Shown: one piece after another, positions 42,147-54,837 of the stretch
Layout: every line of letters begins with the position of its first letter
Position numbering within the stretch: the stretch's first letter is position 1
From: Endomychus coccineus
Taxonomy: Eukaryota; Arthropoda; Insecta; Coleoptera; Endomychidae
Length of the DNA stretch: 64,000 nt
NCBI GenBank assembly: GCA_958510875.1
Contig: OY294067.1
Location: 194,501,322 to 194,565,321 of the forward strand
Direction: 5' to 3'
Position numbers and translations under genes: made by a program
The notes under the pieces: model-generated
What the model was told of the DNA's origin: nothing
What the model saw: the letters and a program-made list of their open reading frames with translations, nothing else
Database searches by the model: none

Positions 42147-44121
42147 CGGGATGACTCAAATTCGAGCCTCATCGTTAGGATCTCGGCAAAGTTGAACCAT
42201 TTGATGCTTAACAAAATGCCGTATTGGGATATGAAGAATGTCAAATACTTTCGGAGATATTCGGAAAAAACATAAATTTCATATTACCATCATTATTGTT
42301 TTCTGGCGTTATTGGAAAAGATATTTTAAAACAAATGACACTTTGTCGTTGCCAACTTTTATGATCTACAAGGTGGCGCTATCAAATTGTAAATGAGATG
42401 TATAGTCTTTAAAAAAAAAGTATTTCATTTTGTTACTTTAGGCTCCCTAAAAGCCATCACAACTTTTGATTTTCGAACGCTTCGATGTCAAAAATGACAA
42501 TTTTCTATAAAATAAATATCTAAACCTGATGAAATTGTACATTGAAATTAATAAAAATTCATTATAACTGAAGCACTTACTGTTAAATAAATAGAATATT
42601 AAAAAACGGGATTACATTATTTATTTTAATGCAATGTGTCTGTCGTTTATATTAAGCTTATTTTTGCAATTTTAACGGAAAATGAAAAAGGCGGTTTCAA
42701 TGTTCAAAAACAAACAATCTTCTTCCTAATTTAAAAGAGCAAAAATGGTGTTTTCCTATTCAGAAAAACATGATATGCTTCAAATTATAGTGTTAATAGA
42801 AACTCGCAAATTTCATGTGAACGATATGCATATGGGTGATGATTAGAAGCTGATGCTGAAGAAGCTGTATGTATTGTTATAAACTAATTATATGCATTTT
42901 ATTACATAAAATACTTTGAAATAATATTTCACCGAGTGGTGAAACGTTACGGAAAATCTTGGCGGTTTCACACAACAATTTGCTTTTAAATGATGGAAAA
43001 TTGCAGCTAGATGGCTATTTTTAAATAAAATTATCTGAACTGAGGAATGTAATTTTTGTAGACGCTCTCTTTTTACAGGAACAATGAGCATTATAATGCA
43101 ATAGAAAAGTGCAAAAGCAGGGGCGTTCATCATTCAATGTATGGGTTGAACTATATCGAAATAGAGTCTTGGGGCGAATTATTTACGATGGAAACTTAAA
43201 TACCTTAATTAAGTTCAAAATTATATATTAGATGGACTCACCACTTGATAATGCAAGGACAGTGACACTCAGATTTTTAATGAAACTTTTCTCAATCGGT
43301 GGAAATGCCATAAGCCCCGATTTGTGTCCGCTTGATTATTTTTTACGGGGATCTGTAAAAAATCGGTTGTTCCTCAAGATTCTCTACGTGTGACATAAAA
43401 AACATTCTATGTCAAAATTCAACGTTATAAATAACAAATCTACGAGCAAGAAAAATCGGACGGTTACGGATAATCTGCGAAAATGCATAGAGGTGCAAGG
43501 TGTGTTATTCGAGCTTTTGCTTCAAGTTTTTATTTTGTTTCTTCAGTTGTTAATTAATTAATTGTTATTAACTTTCCTAATAATTTAAGAGGGGTCTTAT
43601 TGAAATTTTACCGATAAGTGCTTTAGTTATAATTATTTTGTATTTTCTGTTGATATAGTTGTCATCAGCATTTTAGATTTAGTTATCTATTTCTGATCCT
43701 ATTAAAGAAATCATAGTATCAACAATAATGTCAGCTTTGGACATCGAAGCGTTAAAAATCAAAAGCTTTTAGGGAGCCTACAAGAAATAAAAAAAAGTAC
43801 TTAAAGAAGAAATAGTTGATGGCTTCTGGAAGACGAAACATCGCATTTACAATTTGATAGCGGCATCTTGTAGACCATGATAAGTGACAATGATAAAGTG
43901 ACATTTGTTTTAAAATGTTCTCCCAATAACGTCAGATAAATAATGATTTTATGAAATTTCGGTTTTTTCCGAATATCTCCGAAAGTATTTGACAATCTTT
44001 CTATTCCAATATGGCATTTTATTAAGCATCAAATTGTGCAACTTTTCCATATATTCACCGATCATGTATCTCTTACCATTTCCGAAACCCTAATGATGAT
44101 GCTCGAGTTTGAGCCATCCTG
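42147..44121 (+). mobile_element. Second mariner-type transposon with ~370-bp TIRs, decayed
   Basis: The ends CGGGATGACTCAAA (42147) and TTTGAGCCATCCTG (ending 44121) are inverted copies flanked by TA (42145-42146, 44122-44123). Arms extend to about 42510 and from about 43725. Inside, the + strand keeps MVFSYSEKHDMLQI (42744-42785) and, far downstream, SPDLCPLDYFLRGSVKNRLF (43313-43372), the start and third-D region of the same transposase group as at 26632-27758. The middle is destroyed. Confidence 0.8.
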
Positions 44122-44434
44122 TACTATCCGTCAATTGTCATCCTAGCGGAAGAAGCGAATACTACGAAATTTGAGAAGCCTCAACTCTTCTTTGAAAGAT
44201 GTCTGACAGTGTTCATAGTAAAAAACAGCTTTTTTCAATTTTTATTCTCCGATAAACCGTTTCTATATTTATTAACAACTTGAGTCGTGTTCTATTTTCC
44301 TAGTACTTTCATTCGTTTTGATAGGATTTTTTGACTTTATCTATTGATACTATGTGTAAAATAAATATTTACATATTTTCAAAATAATAAGCTATCCAAA
44401 ATTGTATCAAGTTCACTTCTCTATATTTTCTTAG

Positions 44435-44628
44435 ATCCCGATGAAAAAATCGATGTTGGGCTTTGCCAGACTCGACTAGGTGCTTCCATCCAAATTCGGA
44501 TTGTCCCCAAGGAAATATTAGATAAAATGGACATGTTCTATGTATGTGAAGAGTGTGGCAAAGTTTACTGGGATGGTAGTCACTTTGGAAAAGTAATATC
44601 AGGAAGACTTCAGGGAATTGTGCAATAA
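44435..44628 (+). CDS. nbr: Nibbler-type exonuclease, last exon (C-terminal zinc ribbon)
   Basis: Starts after ttttcttag and ends with TAA at 44626-44628. The segment FYVCEECGKVYWDGSHFGKV has a CxxC and the GKVxWDGSHxG signature of the EXD3 C-terminus. The exon adds RLGASIQIRIVPKEIL before it. The first codon is split with the previous exon (T + AT). Confidence 0.92.
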
Positions 44629-44944
44629 CTTTATATTTGTACATATATATACATAACCAACTTCCTATTTTCTTAAAAGGTACTGGTTAAAATGTAATTT
44701 TAATACAAAATATATCTAATAATTATTTGAATTTTAGTTCGGTTTTCATTGATTAATTTGTTTCTGTCGAAATTCTTGTTTCATAGATGTCTTATTGATG
44801 TTGTAACAAGTATGTTACAGACAAAACAGCGGCCAAAACTCGTATTTTGCAAACCTCCTATTTTGCAAACCTCCTAGAAATCTTAGACAATATTCAAATT
44901 TGCTTAATATTCTTTAGAATCCGTGTTATTAATATAACATATGT

Positions 44945-44950
44945 AATAAA
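44945..44950 (+). terminator. Candidate polyadenylation signal of the exonuclease gene
   Basis: AATAAA 316 bases after the stop codon; an AATACA variant lies closer at 44702-44707. Either could serve. No cDNA evidence. Confidence 0.4.
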
Positions 44951-44954
44951 AATG

Positions 44955-45770
44955 TTTTTCAACAAAAATTAGGCTACACTCATTTAAAAACATGTCAAAT
45001 TTGATTCCAAGAAAACCCAATGTGATGTAGTATTGATACCTTGAACTCTAACCTGTAGATTCTACTGGAGCTCTATTGGAACTTTTTGACAGTATTGGTG
45101 ATTTTTATAAATATTTGGTAATACCTATAATATTGGCGTTTACTATGTATGTAAATTGAATAATATAGTTAATTGGTACTTAAATAATATACATATTGAC
45201 AATTGCTTATATATGTATATTGAAGTATAGATTAGTTTCTTCACAAATTATAACTCGTGAAATTGCTTGCGGTATTTATAATTTAAGAGATTCAAAAAGC
45301 TTTAAATTAACGAATAAACTATGGGGCATCATCAAAATTAGGTATTTCTTCTACGTTTTGTGCTCTCTATATTCACTATTAAGCAACGTGTTTAAAGAGA
45401 AGCGCTGCTTCTTGCAGGACGATGAAAACCGCAATACTCGGGCAAAGGTAAGTAGCGTTAGAAGAAATTGATTTTATGTGAGTATTTCATACTTTAACCG
45501 TTGATAAAGTGTAAAATATATTTCAATCAATAATAGTTAAAAATCCATGTTCCAATTTTCTGTAGTATTTGGTACATGAGAACGACATTTTTTTTACGAC
45601 GCTTAGATCTCTTTGGAGCTGTGTTAACGTGTCATCACTACCGGGCTACAAATTTATATATAACGCAGACATATATCACATCACAGATGACTGATTATTG
45701 GCTTGTATCTAACTCCCGAGAACGCACATCTGTTTGACAGGATACAATAACGTTCGCGATCCCGCCACAA
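44955..45770. other. Intergenic sequence, nothing recognised
   Basis: AT-rich. A 91-codon open frame at 45196-45471 has no domain or splice-site support. Confidence 0.35.
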
Positions 45771-45776
45771 AACGGA

Positions 45777-47085
45777 TAGTCCAGGCTGTGAACCGGGATT
45801 TTAGCTATAATAAAAAAAAAACGTGTAAGTTCGAACCAAAAAAATTTTTTTGCATTAACTTCAGGAGGTTCTCAGGATCATTCATACACCTTAAAACCTC
45901 TTGGGAACCCCAACCCCACCCATTGGGGACGAAAATGGCCCGAAATCTCCAAGTCTTGAATTGTATTTTCTACAAAAAAAGGTATTTTGGCATTTCAAGT
46001 GCACCTAGAGTTTCTTTTGGGTCGCTGAACCTGAATCAGTAGCCAGATTTACTTGAAATTCATCGTAGGGGTGGTCAAATCGACAAAATTGGCCAATTTC
46101 GCACCCCTATTATGTTATTTTGCAATTTACCTGTTTTAGGCATTTCGAATACACCAAGGAGGTTTTTTGGGTCGCGGATCACGAATCCGTAGCCATATTT
46201 ACTTGCAATCCATCGTCGGGGTGGTATAATCGACGAAATTGGCCAATTTTGCACCCCTAAATGTTATTTTGCAATTTACGTGTTTTTGGCATTTCGAATG
46301 CACCAAGGGGTTTTTTGGGTCGCTGATCACGAATCCGTAGCCATATTTACTTGCAATCCATCGTAGGGGTGGTAAAATCGACGAAATTGGCCAATTTTGC
46401 ACCCCTATATGTTATTTTGCAATTTACCTGTTTTAGGCATTTCGAATAGACCAAGGAGGTTTTTTGGGACGCTGATCACGAATCCGTAGCCACATTTACT
46501 TGCAATCCATCGTAGGGGTGGTAAAATCGACGAAATTGGCCAATTTTGCACCCCTATATGTTGATTTGCAATTTACGTGTTTTTGGCATTTCGAATGCAC
46601 CAAGGGGTTTTTTGGGTCACTGAATACGATTCGAAGCCAGATTTACTCCGAAGTAATTTTAAAATACAAAAATTATAAAAATTTAGAAGCATGTCAAATT
46701 AGCCATTTTTGTAAATTTCTCACCCCTATGATGATATTCGAGTAAATCTGGCTTCGGAATCGTATCCAGCGACCCAAAAAACCTCCTTGGTGCATTCGAA
46801 ATGCCTAAAACACGTAAATTGCAGAATAACATATAGTGGTGCAAAATTGGCCAATTTCGTCAATTTTACCACCCCTAAAATGCCAAAATACTTTTTTTTG
46901 TAGAAAATACAATTCAAGACTTGGACATTTCGGACCATTTTCGCCCCCAATGGGTGGGGTTGGGGTTCCCAAGAGGTTTTAAGGTGTATGAATGATCCTG
47001 AGAACCTCCTGAAGCTAATGCAAAAAAAAATGTTCGATTCGAACTTACATGTTTTTTTTTTATTTTCCGGTTCATAGCCTGGACT
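45777..47085. mobile_element. Inverted-repeat (MITE-like) element carrying an internal ~149-bp tandem array
   Basis: TAGTCCAGGCTGTGAACCGG at 45777 is mirrored near 47066-47085. Arms of about 220 bp match (45777-46000 and 46865-47085). Between them, units beginning GGCATTTCGAATGCACC occur at 45989, 46139, 46288, 46436 and 46585. An inverted unit lies about 46736-46880. No coding sequence. Confidence 0.85.
45989..46733 (+). repeat. Tandem array, five units of 148-150 bp
   Basis: Unit starts at 45989, 46139, 46288, 46436 and 46585. Each holds GGGTCGCTGA, an AATCCGTAGCCA-like stretch, CATCGTAGGGGTGGT and TTGGCCAATTTTGCACCCCT. The last unit is diverged after 46640. Confidence 0.85.
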
Positions 47086-47099
47086 AGGACTGCACTTTG

Positions 47100-48590
47100 C
47101 CTCATGACAAGGGTAGGAAATAGTTTATTGTGCACAACTCGTGGTTCATCATCACACTCGTATGAAGTATCCTATTCTCCGCACGAGCTGTACACTCCGA
47201 CGACCTAGTTTGTACAACTTATAACTACTAGATACTTACTTATTCAATAAATTTAAATTAACTTTAAATTGGTAGCACAGAGAAGCTATAATGTTATGAA
47301 TGTATTTGTATATTTGTCAATCACTGTGCTTATAATTGAGTAAAAATTAGAGTATCAGTACCTAAATAAGTCACCTCCCAATCGCAACATGAGGAGGTTG
47401 AGAAATACGTAATTTTCTGCGCTAGTTCACACGTTGATAACTTTGGAGGATTTAAATTCCCCTGTCTGCCCGTCCAATGGACTCTAGACACGTACACGTA
47501 CTTGCCCTAGCCCACTCTCAACAGCACGCCAACTACCCGACAGAGACCAACGCCTTGGAGAGGAGACGGTCTTTTAAACCATCTGGGCCCTCTTCCCCTG
47601 CCTACTCGTGTAGTGTTCATACAGCTTCCGTTTGACGAGTAGCCGTCGGCCTCTTATCATCAGCCTACCACATATCATTGCCCTGGCCACGAATCCATTA
47701 TCCAGAAACCTGGATAAGAAACTAGACACCGGACTTTAAAAGTAAAGCCATGTGGTGCAGCATTTATCCACGCAGAGGCTGCAGTTTTTTCGCCCCCGGC
47801 GGGAATACTTTAGGCGGACCCACTACGGGCATTGCTTGCTAGACTATATTATTGCCCCTTCTGGGCTATAGCCAACACTCACCTCGCATTACCTGTTTTA
47901 CCAGAAACGTGACGAGTAACCGTTCGACTCATGAACACATGAAAACCACATCGTTCCTTTCAATACAAACATTCTAAATATTGAAAAGGATAGAGAAAAA
48001 CTTGATATTGGTAATATCACTTTCTCTTGTCTATTGTTTTCGTTCAAACAAATTCAACCTTAGAGGAAATCATTTTGATAAGATTATCTAAAATCTTTTT
48101 GTTAAATCCATAGAATTATCTTAGCTCAATTTATTAATAAACTTTCACACGCTACGGATCGAAAGATTTATGAAGCTTTTATTGAATTTTAGTAGACAAG
48201 TTGTTTGCGCATTTTATCAATCACTGGCGGATGTCTTCGGACAATTAACAATTTATAGTAACATTGACTATCAAAAATGTGAAATTATTTATTTATTCAT
48301 TTAACATATTCAATCAAACTAACTAGTTAATATACTTAACTTTCTTCTATTGTGTTTTCCTGGTCGGTTATTTTTTTAATGAAGTATTGAAGGATAATAA
48401 CTAAACATTTTTCCGCACTATAGTTAGCTGTTTCTACTGAATAGTATAAATTTGTCCCAAATGGTAATACCGCTTGAACAACAATTGGATTGCAAAATTT
48501 GAGTATTTCGTCTTTCTAAACTTGAAGAAAATTGTATCTAAATTTAATGAATAACAAAATTTTAATAACTTGTCATGTTTTTGTTCATGT
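47100..48590. other. Intergenic sequence with a GC-rich segment, unclassified
   Basis: 47440-47960 is richer in G+C than its surroundings, with no intact ORF. A non-LTR or other element UTR is possible. The remainder is AT-rich with nothing recognised. Confidence 0.3.
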
Positions 48591-49036
48591 TGTAACGGGT
48601 AAGTTACAAATGATTGAACGAATAAGTTATGTCAGAAGGAGTTTAATACTGCCACCTGGAGTATAATAGCGGAATCTAATTAAATACACCTTCTGCGGGA
48701 TGCTACTTCCGCGATCGGGTGGGCTAACTGGATAAAGATGGAACTGAAGACAATGTGTGGTTAGCTTTTCTACAGGAATGATTGATTTTGTACTTTATTG
48801 GTTTACCGATAAATTTTATTTTTCTGCTTTCTTTTTATAAAAGCTGTGATAGCCCACACAATCAAGATTCATTTCATCTTCATTCAACTTATCTTTCATA
48901 TTTTGCAACCATCTTTCATCTCTTAGGCTCGAATTAACTAGCTAGCCTACTCTGATAACAGGAACCGAATCGTAACTTCGTATGTTCTTGTTTCCAACCT
49001 GGAATTCAGCACGATTTGTGCGTGAGGCTATACATT

Positions 49037-49933
49037 CATATTAGTGTGATAGAATTAGCTTTTTGGAGTTTTTAATTCTGAGTTCGGAGAAAAAAATTGC
49101 TTTAAGTAGATAATTATGATATAAATTGAAGGAACTAAAATCGAAAAATACATTGCGCTATTCGATCTATTCATTATTATTATTTATTATTTAGAGTACT
49201 TCCGACATTACTAGAAGTTTGAAAATACGCGCAATCTTAATATTATTGAATGATAGTACGGATTAAAAAAAAACATCGATTTTCGAGCAAGGGTTCCCAA
49301 GATATTGTTGTTTTTTACGAGTCTAGCGCGGCGGCTCTCCCTTCGACGCGCGCCGCACAGCCAAGCGCACGAAATACCATTATTTAAAATAATTGTTGTA
49401 GCAACTTTTACGAAATATAAGATGTTGGAAATTTGGTAAGTTGTTCATTGACTATTGAAGAAGATGATCCCGTAAAAAATAGCGCGTTACCGCACCACAT
49501 CTTTTTTAGGGCCATTTTACTAAAGTGCTTTTTTTGCATTAAGCTGCAGTTTGCAAAAAGTGTACATCCGATCTTGCTGAAATTTTGTGTGGTACTTAGT
49601 GGGCACAAAAGCTACAACCTGTTAAATTTTCAGCTGCGGGGTCACCGCTGGACAAATCGGGTTCATCCGCAGCTCATTTTTTCCGTCTTTTCACGGCGCA
49701 TAAGCTCATTAAAAGCTTTTTTCTTTTTAAATCGATCCGACGATGTCCGACGCGAATAACCGGTTTTGGCCATTTTTACCATTTTTTTTGGACCATTTGC
49801 GACAATCAAAAAGTGTTCGATTTTGGTTCCTTCATTTCGTATCATAATTATCTACTTAAAACAATTTTTTTCTCCGAGCTCAGAATTATGCAAAAATTAC
49901 CGACATTTATTGCTAATTCTATCACACTATATG
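49037..49933. mobile_element. MITE-like element with ~110-bp inverted ends
   Basis: CATATTAGTGTGATAGAATT at 49037 is mirrored at 49933, and inner segments such as TAAGTAGATAATTATGATA also match inversely (left ~49105, right ~49840). No transposase. Confidence 0.75.
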
Positions 49934-50084
49934 TACCAAGTACATGTTGAGGAATATGAAAGAATACGAATCCGGTGTGTTCACATGGAAACAATAAAGG
50001 TATCTACATGAAATTTAGGTGGAATAATAACTTTGGCAAAGAACGAATTTACAGCTTATTGGTTGCGAGTTTCTTTGTATTCAC

Positions 50085-50918
50085 TTTTTGAAGTGAAAAC
50101 TTCTTATGGCGCGTTGGGCACTTTTGTGGGAGAGCATTTTCAGCCGTTCTCGCGACAGATGAGATTTTACACAGATATACTCCGCGTGTATTTTTATAAT
50201 ATATGTATACTATACGCGCTCTTTGCATGGGCATTCGTTCGTGCTCTCGCGACAGACGAGATTACATACCTATATGTATACTCAGAGTGTATAGGTATGT
50301 GAGAGCGCTGCATGCTATACGCAGTCTTTGCATGGGCATTCGTTCGTGCCCTCGCGACAGACGAGATTGAGAGTTTTTTATATTTATTTTATAAATGAAT
50401 ATTAAACGGAAAATTTATTTATTTAAATATTTCATTTGACTTGTGTTGCTACTATGGTATTGTGTTAAAAAAACAAATCTAAAGTGTAAATAGAATTAAT
50501 AAAAACATTGTTGTAGTGCAATAATGCAGTATTCACAAGATATATAAATAGATTTAAATCAAAATTGTTCATTTCATACTTTAGTTACCATAGACCTATT
50601 GTTTCAGTTTTAGAATTTGATGAAAATCCTGATAATAATGATGAAAATGCTGATAATGATGATGTAAGAGTTGTTGAAATTATGGATGAGAATTGATAAA
50701 TTTTGTATTTACTATTTACTAATATTTACTCATTTAAATAAAACCACTTCCTTCGAATATAGTTTCTATATTATTATACTTCATGTCTATTCAAAAAGTG
50801 CCCACATTGCTTTGATACACTTGATTTTTTATGAACAATTTCTCATGTCGCGAGCGCACCTAAAAATGCTCACCCAAAAAAGTGCCCAACGCGCCATAAG
50901 TTCAAGTTTTCACTTCTG
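50085..50918. mobile_element. MITE-like element with ~55-bp TIRs, repeated internal motif and acidic tail exon-like scrap
   Basis: GAAGTGAAAACTTCTTATGG and the following GCGCGTTGGGCAC (from ~50090) are mirrored near 50865-50915. CTCGCGACAGA(C/T)GAGATT occurs three times (about 50151, 50246, 50350). Near 50610-50695 the + strand reads DENPDNNDENADNDD then VVEIMDEN and a stop, possibly the last exon of a transposase. Confidence 0.6.
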
Positions 50919-51569
50919 CCTGCACTCCCGGAGTGCGCTGACTTTTTTTTAAATTTAATTCCATATGGTCAACCCGTTACATATAGTAACGTCATGTAGT
51001 AAACTAAATATTTGTTAATTAATTCATTATAATGTTATCTTTATCCTAGTTATCCTAGTTATTTCTCTTCAAGAATTACCAGATAATTGAAAGATTTTGC
51101 ATACTGTTGCATTTGCAATATTGTATCTTTCGCAGAGTTTAGAAAATTCAAATGTTTATCTAGACTGAGTCAAACATTCTCTCAATTTCGTTCATAAGTA
51201 ACATTAATTCTTTTTCAATTTCAACGTAATGCTTAATTTTTTAATAATCATAATTTGTTTTAAATTGATTTTTTAATAAACTTACATATAATTTGTTGAT
51301 GGTTAATACTATCAGTCGACAGAGTTAATTTTTCGTTCCGGCAGGGTCGAACGATCAACGCCTTCACACTGCACATGTTTGCAGAACTTTTTCTGGCAGA
51401 GCGAATTTGATGCAGCTTCATTCCGCTCCACCGAGTTCAATGGACCATAACATATTTCTCAATTGATGTAACTAACTTTTCAAGGTTGGCTGATTCGTGG
51501 GATGCTCACAAATTAGCATTTTTCAAATTGCTTCATTAAATTTATTAGTTCAATTCGAATAACATTTTT

Positions 51570-52230
51570 AAAAACTTGAATCAAATAAAGACCTACAAAT
51601 TAATTCGGAAAATTCCATCAAATATTTAGGAATCATTATTGATAAACACTGGAATGGAATCTTCAAATGAATAACATTGTAAACTAAGGGGATTGCTCTA
51701 TAAGTTCAGATACCAAAAACAATACTTAAATGTAGCCCAATTGAAAATAATACATTATGAGCTAGTGGAATCACAACTGAATTATCAATGGTTGTGGTAG
51801 AGCGCATGACAATTATTTAAGAAATCTTGAAGTTATCAAAAAATGGGTACTAAATTATATTGAATAAAATCTGTATAATGAAGTACAAGTCTTGGATATT
51901 AAACAGCTTTATTGCAAAGGAATCTCAATCAACAACTTTAAATTAAAAAATACTATTTCTTATAACAAACATGAACATAATACAAGACTTAAAAACGAAC
52001 GAAAACATTTTACCTACCTACTGCACAGACTATACGATGCTGTTCCTATAGAATTAAAAAAATTTAACAACTTACGTAACATGAATACAGAGTTAAAAAA
52101 TGGCTTAGACAAACTCCAAGACAAAAAATACATGATAATATCAATACAGATTTGTACATACCTCCTAACAAGTAACAATAAAAAAAAAGAAAATCAAATT
52201 ATGATCATGAAGGTCACTATTAAGTAATGC
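51570..52230 (+). mobile_element. Non-LTR retrotransposon RT C-terminal fragment
   Basis: Frames read NSIKYLGIIIDKHWN (~51610-51655), then LRNLEVIKKWVLNYIE, then DIKQLYCKGISINN, NKHEHNTR and LLHRLYDAVP (51892-52060). The YLGIIID block and the HxHNTR motif are typical of CR1/jockey-type RT ends. Confidence 0.7.
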
Positions 52231-52594
52231 ATTGCACAAACTGTAACATACAAACTCCTATTGGTTGCTTCTGTGATGTACTATCTTTTTTGTTTGACTC
52301 ATCAGAGTTGAGAGTGCATACATAATATGTTACATCACCATAAATCTTTGAATCACATCTTTCTATTTTTTAATTTTTTTGTCACTTTCTATAGTATTTC
52401 TTCATATTGGAACAGAAGAATTGTTATTTAACTTGATAAATGTGACCTTTTATGTTCTGTACTCTTTCTGTATTTTTGGGCAAATAAACGATATTATTAT
52501 TACTATTATACTTAAAAATCTATTAATCAAATTGCATATTCACATTTTGTTGATTCATGTTATTCTACTTCCAATCAAATTTTATTCATTTATA

Positions 52595-52908
52595 TGTCGG
52601 GGATCTCGTATGTGTTGCCTAACTTGGGTGTAATCAACGGAGTGCCAAGCAGCACGTAATTTCGGGGAAATACCGAATTTTGCGGGATAAGCGAAAGGAG
52701 AGAGACAGGATCGACGGGGAGTCGGTCTTTGTTTGGCACTGCGAGAGTTCACCACGCTTTAACGAACTCTAGATACATAATTTATCATAGAAGAGCAATT
52801 GAGTTATTCACGTTTAGTGTTTTGTTTATTTGATTGTTTTTATTAAGAGTTTTGTGACTTATGTTGTATTTTATCAAGATGGAAAACCAAGGTGATAACG
52901 ACACTTCG
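52595..52908 (+). repeat. 5' LTR-like repeat of the older gypsy element
   Basis: Matches 55649-55945, with differences including a missing ~14-bp and an extra ~30-bp segment. The match runs past ATGGAAAACCAAGGTG, the apparent gag start, and stops at TTCGATAT. The distal LTR part seen at 60476-60650 is absent here, as is a PBS. Confidence 0.75.
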
Positions 52909-54820
52909 ATATCAGAAGTGGGATATGACCAGCCCTGTGATTTCAATGGTGAAGACAAATAAATGGTTGATGTTGTTTGAACAAACTAACAAATTTCTGA
53001 CTTTAATTGAGACGATGAAGCAGCATTGAATTACCAGAGTTCGACACCGCCCAAGAAAATGTTGACTCGCAAGCGTGGTTGTCAACCGCCGATATTTGTA
53101 TCACCGATAAGTCGCTCAGTGGTGCCGCATTAATAATTTTACTGAGCAAATCACTCGAAGGTGAAAGCTTCAACTTGGTTGGCACAAGTATCTTACCGAA
53201 GTATGTTGTGGCAGGAATTCAAAGAAATTTTCATCGCCAGATACGACTGCCCCGAAACTGTCGCTGCATTCATAGTTGACTTTTGTTTGGTAAACACGCC
53301 TTTAGGTAGTTTACGTCACCAAGGTGAGAAATTTCCATTTTGTTATAATTCAGGCGCTGAATGTTCACTTATGAAAGAATATTGTAACTATGACTGGTAT
53401 CGGGCAAACTAGTATAAACAGTTGTCAGCAAATTTTAAGAACTATTGAAATTAATGAGATCATTCTTGAAATTTTATTTCATGTGTTGCCTGACCATGCT
53501 TTACGTTATGATATTGTAGTAGGTCGTGAAATTCTAAACCAAAGCATAGCTGTTCATATGACTTTTAAAGAAACAATTTTAATTAAATTTACTGCTGTTG
53601 ACATATGTAGTAAACACAAGGTTGATAAAATTCAGTTTGAAATTATGGACACCGACATTTCTTTAGATTTTAAATCAGCTATTAACAATGTTGAATACGA
53701 GTAGCGCTCGGGAATATTTCATCGTAAAATCCAACGAAACGGGAAAACACGTTGTTTACTCATTGTTCCCAAATCATTCAGATGGTCAGTTGTAAACAAT
53801 ATCCACGAATCTATAATACATTTGTTGGGAAAAGACGTTTGAAAAAGTGTACGAACTATATTGGTTTCAAAAATTGTGAAAATACGTAAAAAAATTCGTT
53901 GCTAATTGTATTACATATTCAATATCAATGAAAAAATCAAAATACAATCTGAATTACTACACCCAATACCAAAGGTTAAAGTTCCGTGGCATACAGAGTA
54001 CATATAGATGCAACAGGAAAATTATGCGGTAAGAATAATACAAAAGAATACGTGTTTGTTTTGATAGATGCCTTTACAAAATACGTTTCGCTATTAAGTA
54101 TAGACACTACAAACAGTATTCGCGCACTGAACACTAGTATTTAGGATTTCGTTGTTTGGCACTCCAACACAAATCATTGCTGATCAAGGACGTTGTTTTG
54201 CCAGTAAAGAGTTTCGTGAATTTTGCCAAAATAAAAATCTTGAACAACATTTAATAGCGACAGGAAGCTCACGGGCTAACGGTCAAGTGGAACGTGTAAT
54301 GAGCACCCTTAAAAACATGTTAACGGCGGTAGAAACGAATAATGATCGTTCTTGGCAAGATGCTTGAGGTTTAATTGGCTTTGAATTGCACAATGAGCCG
54401 TGTCACTAAGTCAAGTCCTTTAGAATTAATGATAGGTAAAGTAGCTAGATCATTGGATCTAATGTTAGATTGTAGTGATTACGAACAAGATCTTTCAGAG
54501 GTGAGAACAGAAGTTCGAAATAATATTGAAAAAAAAAATTCTCAATGTGAAAAGACTATGTTTGATAAAACAAAAACAAAAGTTAATAATTTTCTGTCGG
54601 TGATTATCTACTTTTGAAAAATGAAGAGCGCAATCAAACTAAGCTCGATCCTAAATATAGAGGACCTTTTAAAGTTATTAAATTGTTAGACGGTGACAGA
54701 TATATTTTGAAAAACCTAACTGGTAATAGAACCTATAAGTATGCTCATGACCGCCTAAGAAGAATGCCTGATAAGTATGTCCCTGATGAAGAGAATTCGA
54801 TCAGTTCTGATACAGACTAG
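52880..54820 (+). pseudogene. gag-protease-integrase remnant of the older gypsy element
   Basis: Gag starts MENQGDNDTSISEVGYDQP, then in a shifted frame SQAWLSTADICIT and LWQEFKEIFIARYDCPETV. Protease is KFPFCYNSGAECSLMKE (about 53329-53379), with the usual catalytic D replaced by N in YNSGA, and YDIVVGREILNQS later. Integrase resumes as NNIHESIIHL (~53795) and continues IIADQGRCFASKEFREFC and SSRANGQVERVMSTLKNML (54170-54330). KYRGPFKVIKLLDGDRYILK (~54655-54712) is the post-integrase domain. RT and RNase H are deleted between about 53700 and 53790. Confidence 0.8.
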
Positions 54821-54837
54821 AAATAATTTATTTATTG

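Larger units (their letters stand above)
48591..50981. mobile_element. Candidate solo LTR (TGTAACGGGT ... ACCCGTTACA) containing two MITE-like insertions
   Basis: TGTAACGGGT (48591-48600) and its exact inverse ACCCGTTACA (50972-50981) would be LTR termini. A TATA-like TTTTTATAAAAG lies near 48831. Removing the two inverted-repeat elements inside (49037-49933 and ~50085-50918) leaves about 660 bp, a normal LTR size. No clear TSD was found. Confidence 0.35.

Noticed and set aside
45196..45471. 91-codon open frame downstream of the exonuclease gene
   Set aside because: AT-rich chance frame; no domain, no coding bias obvious by eye.
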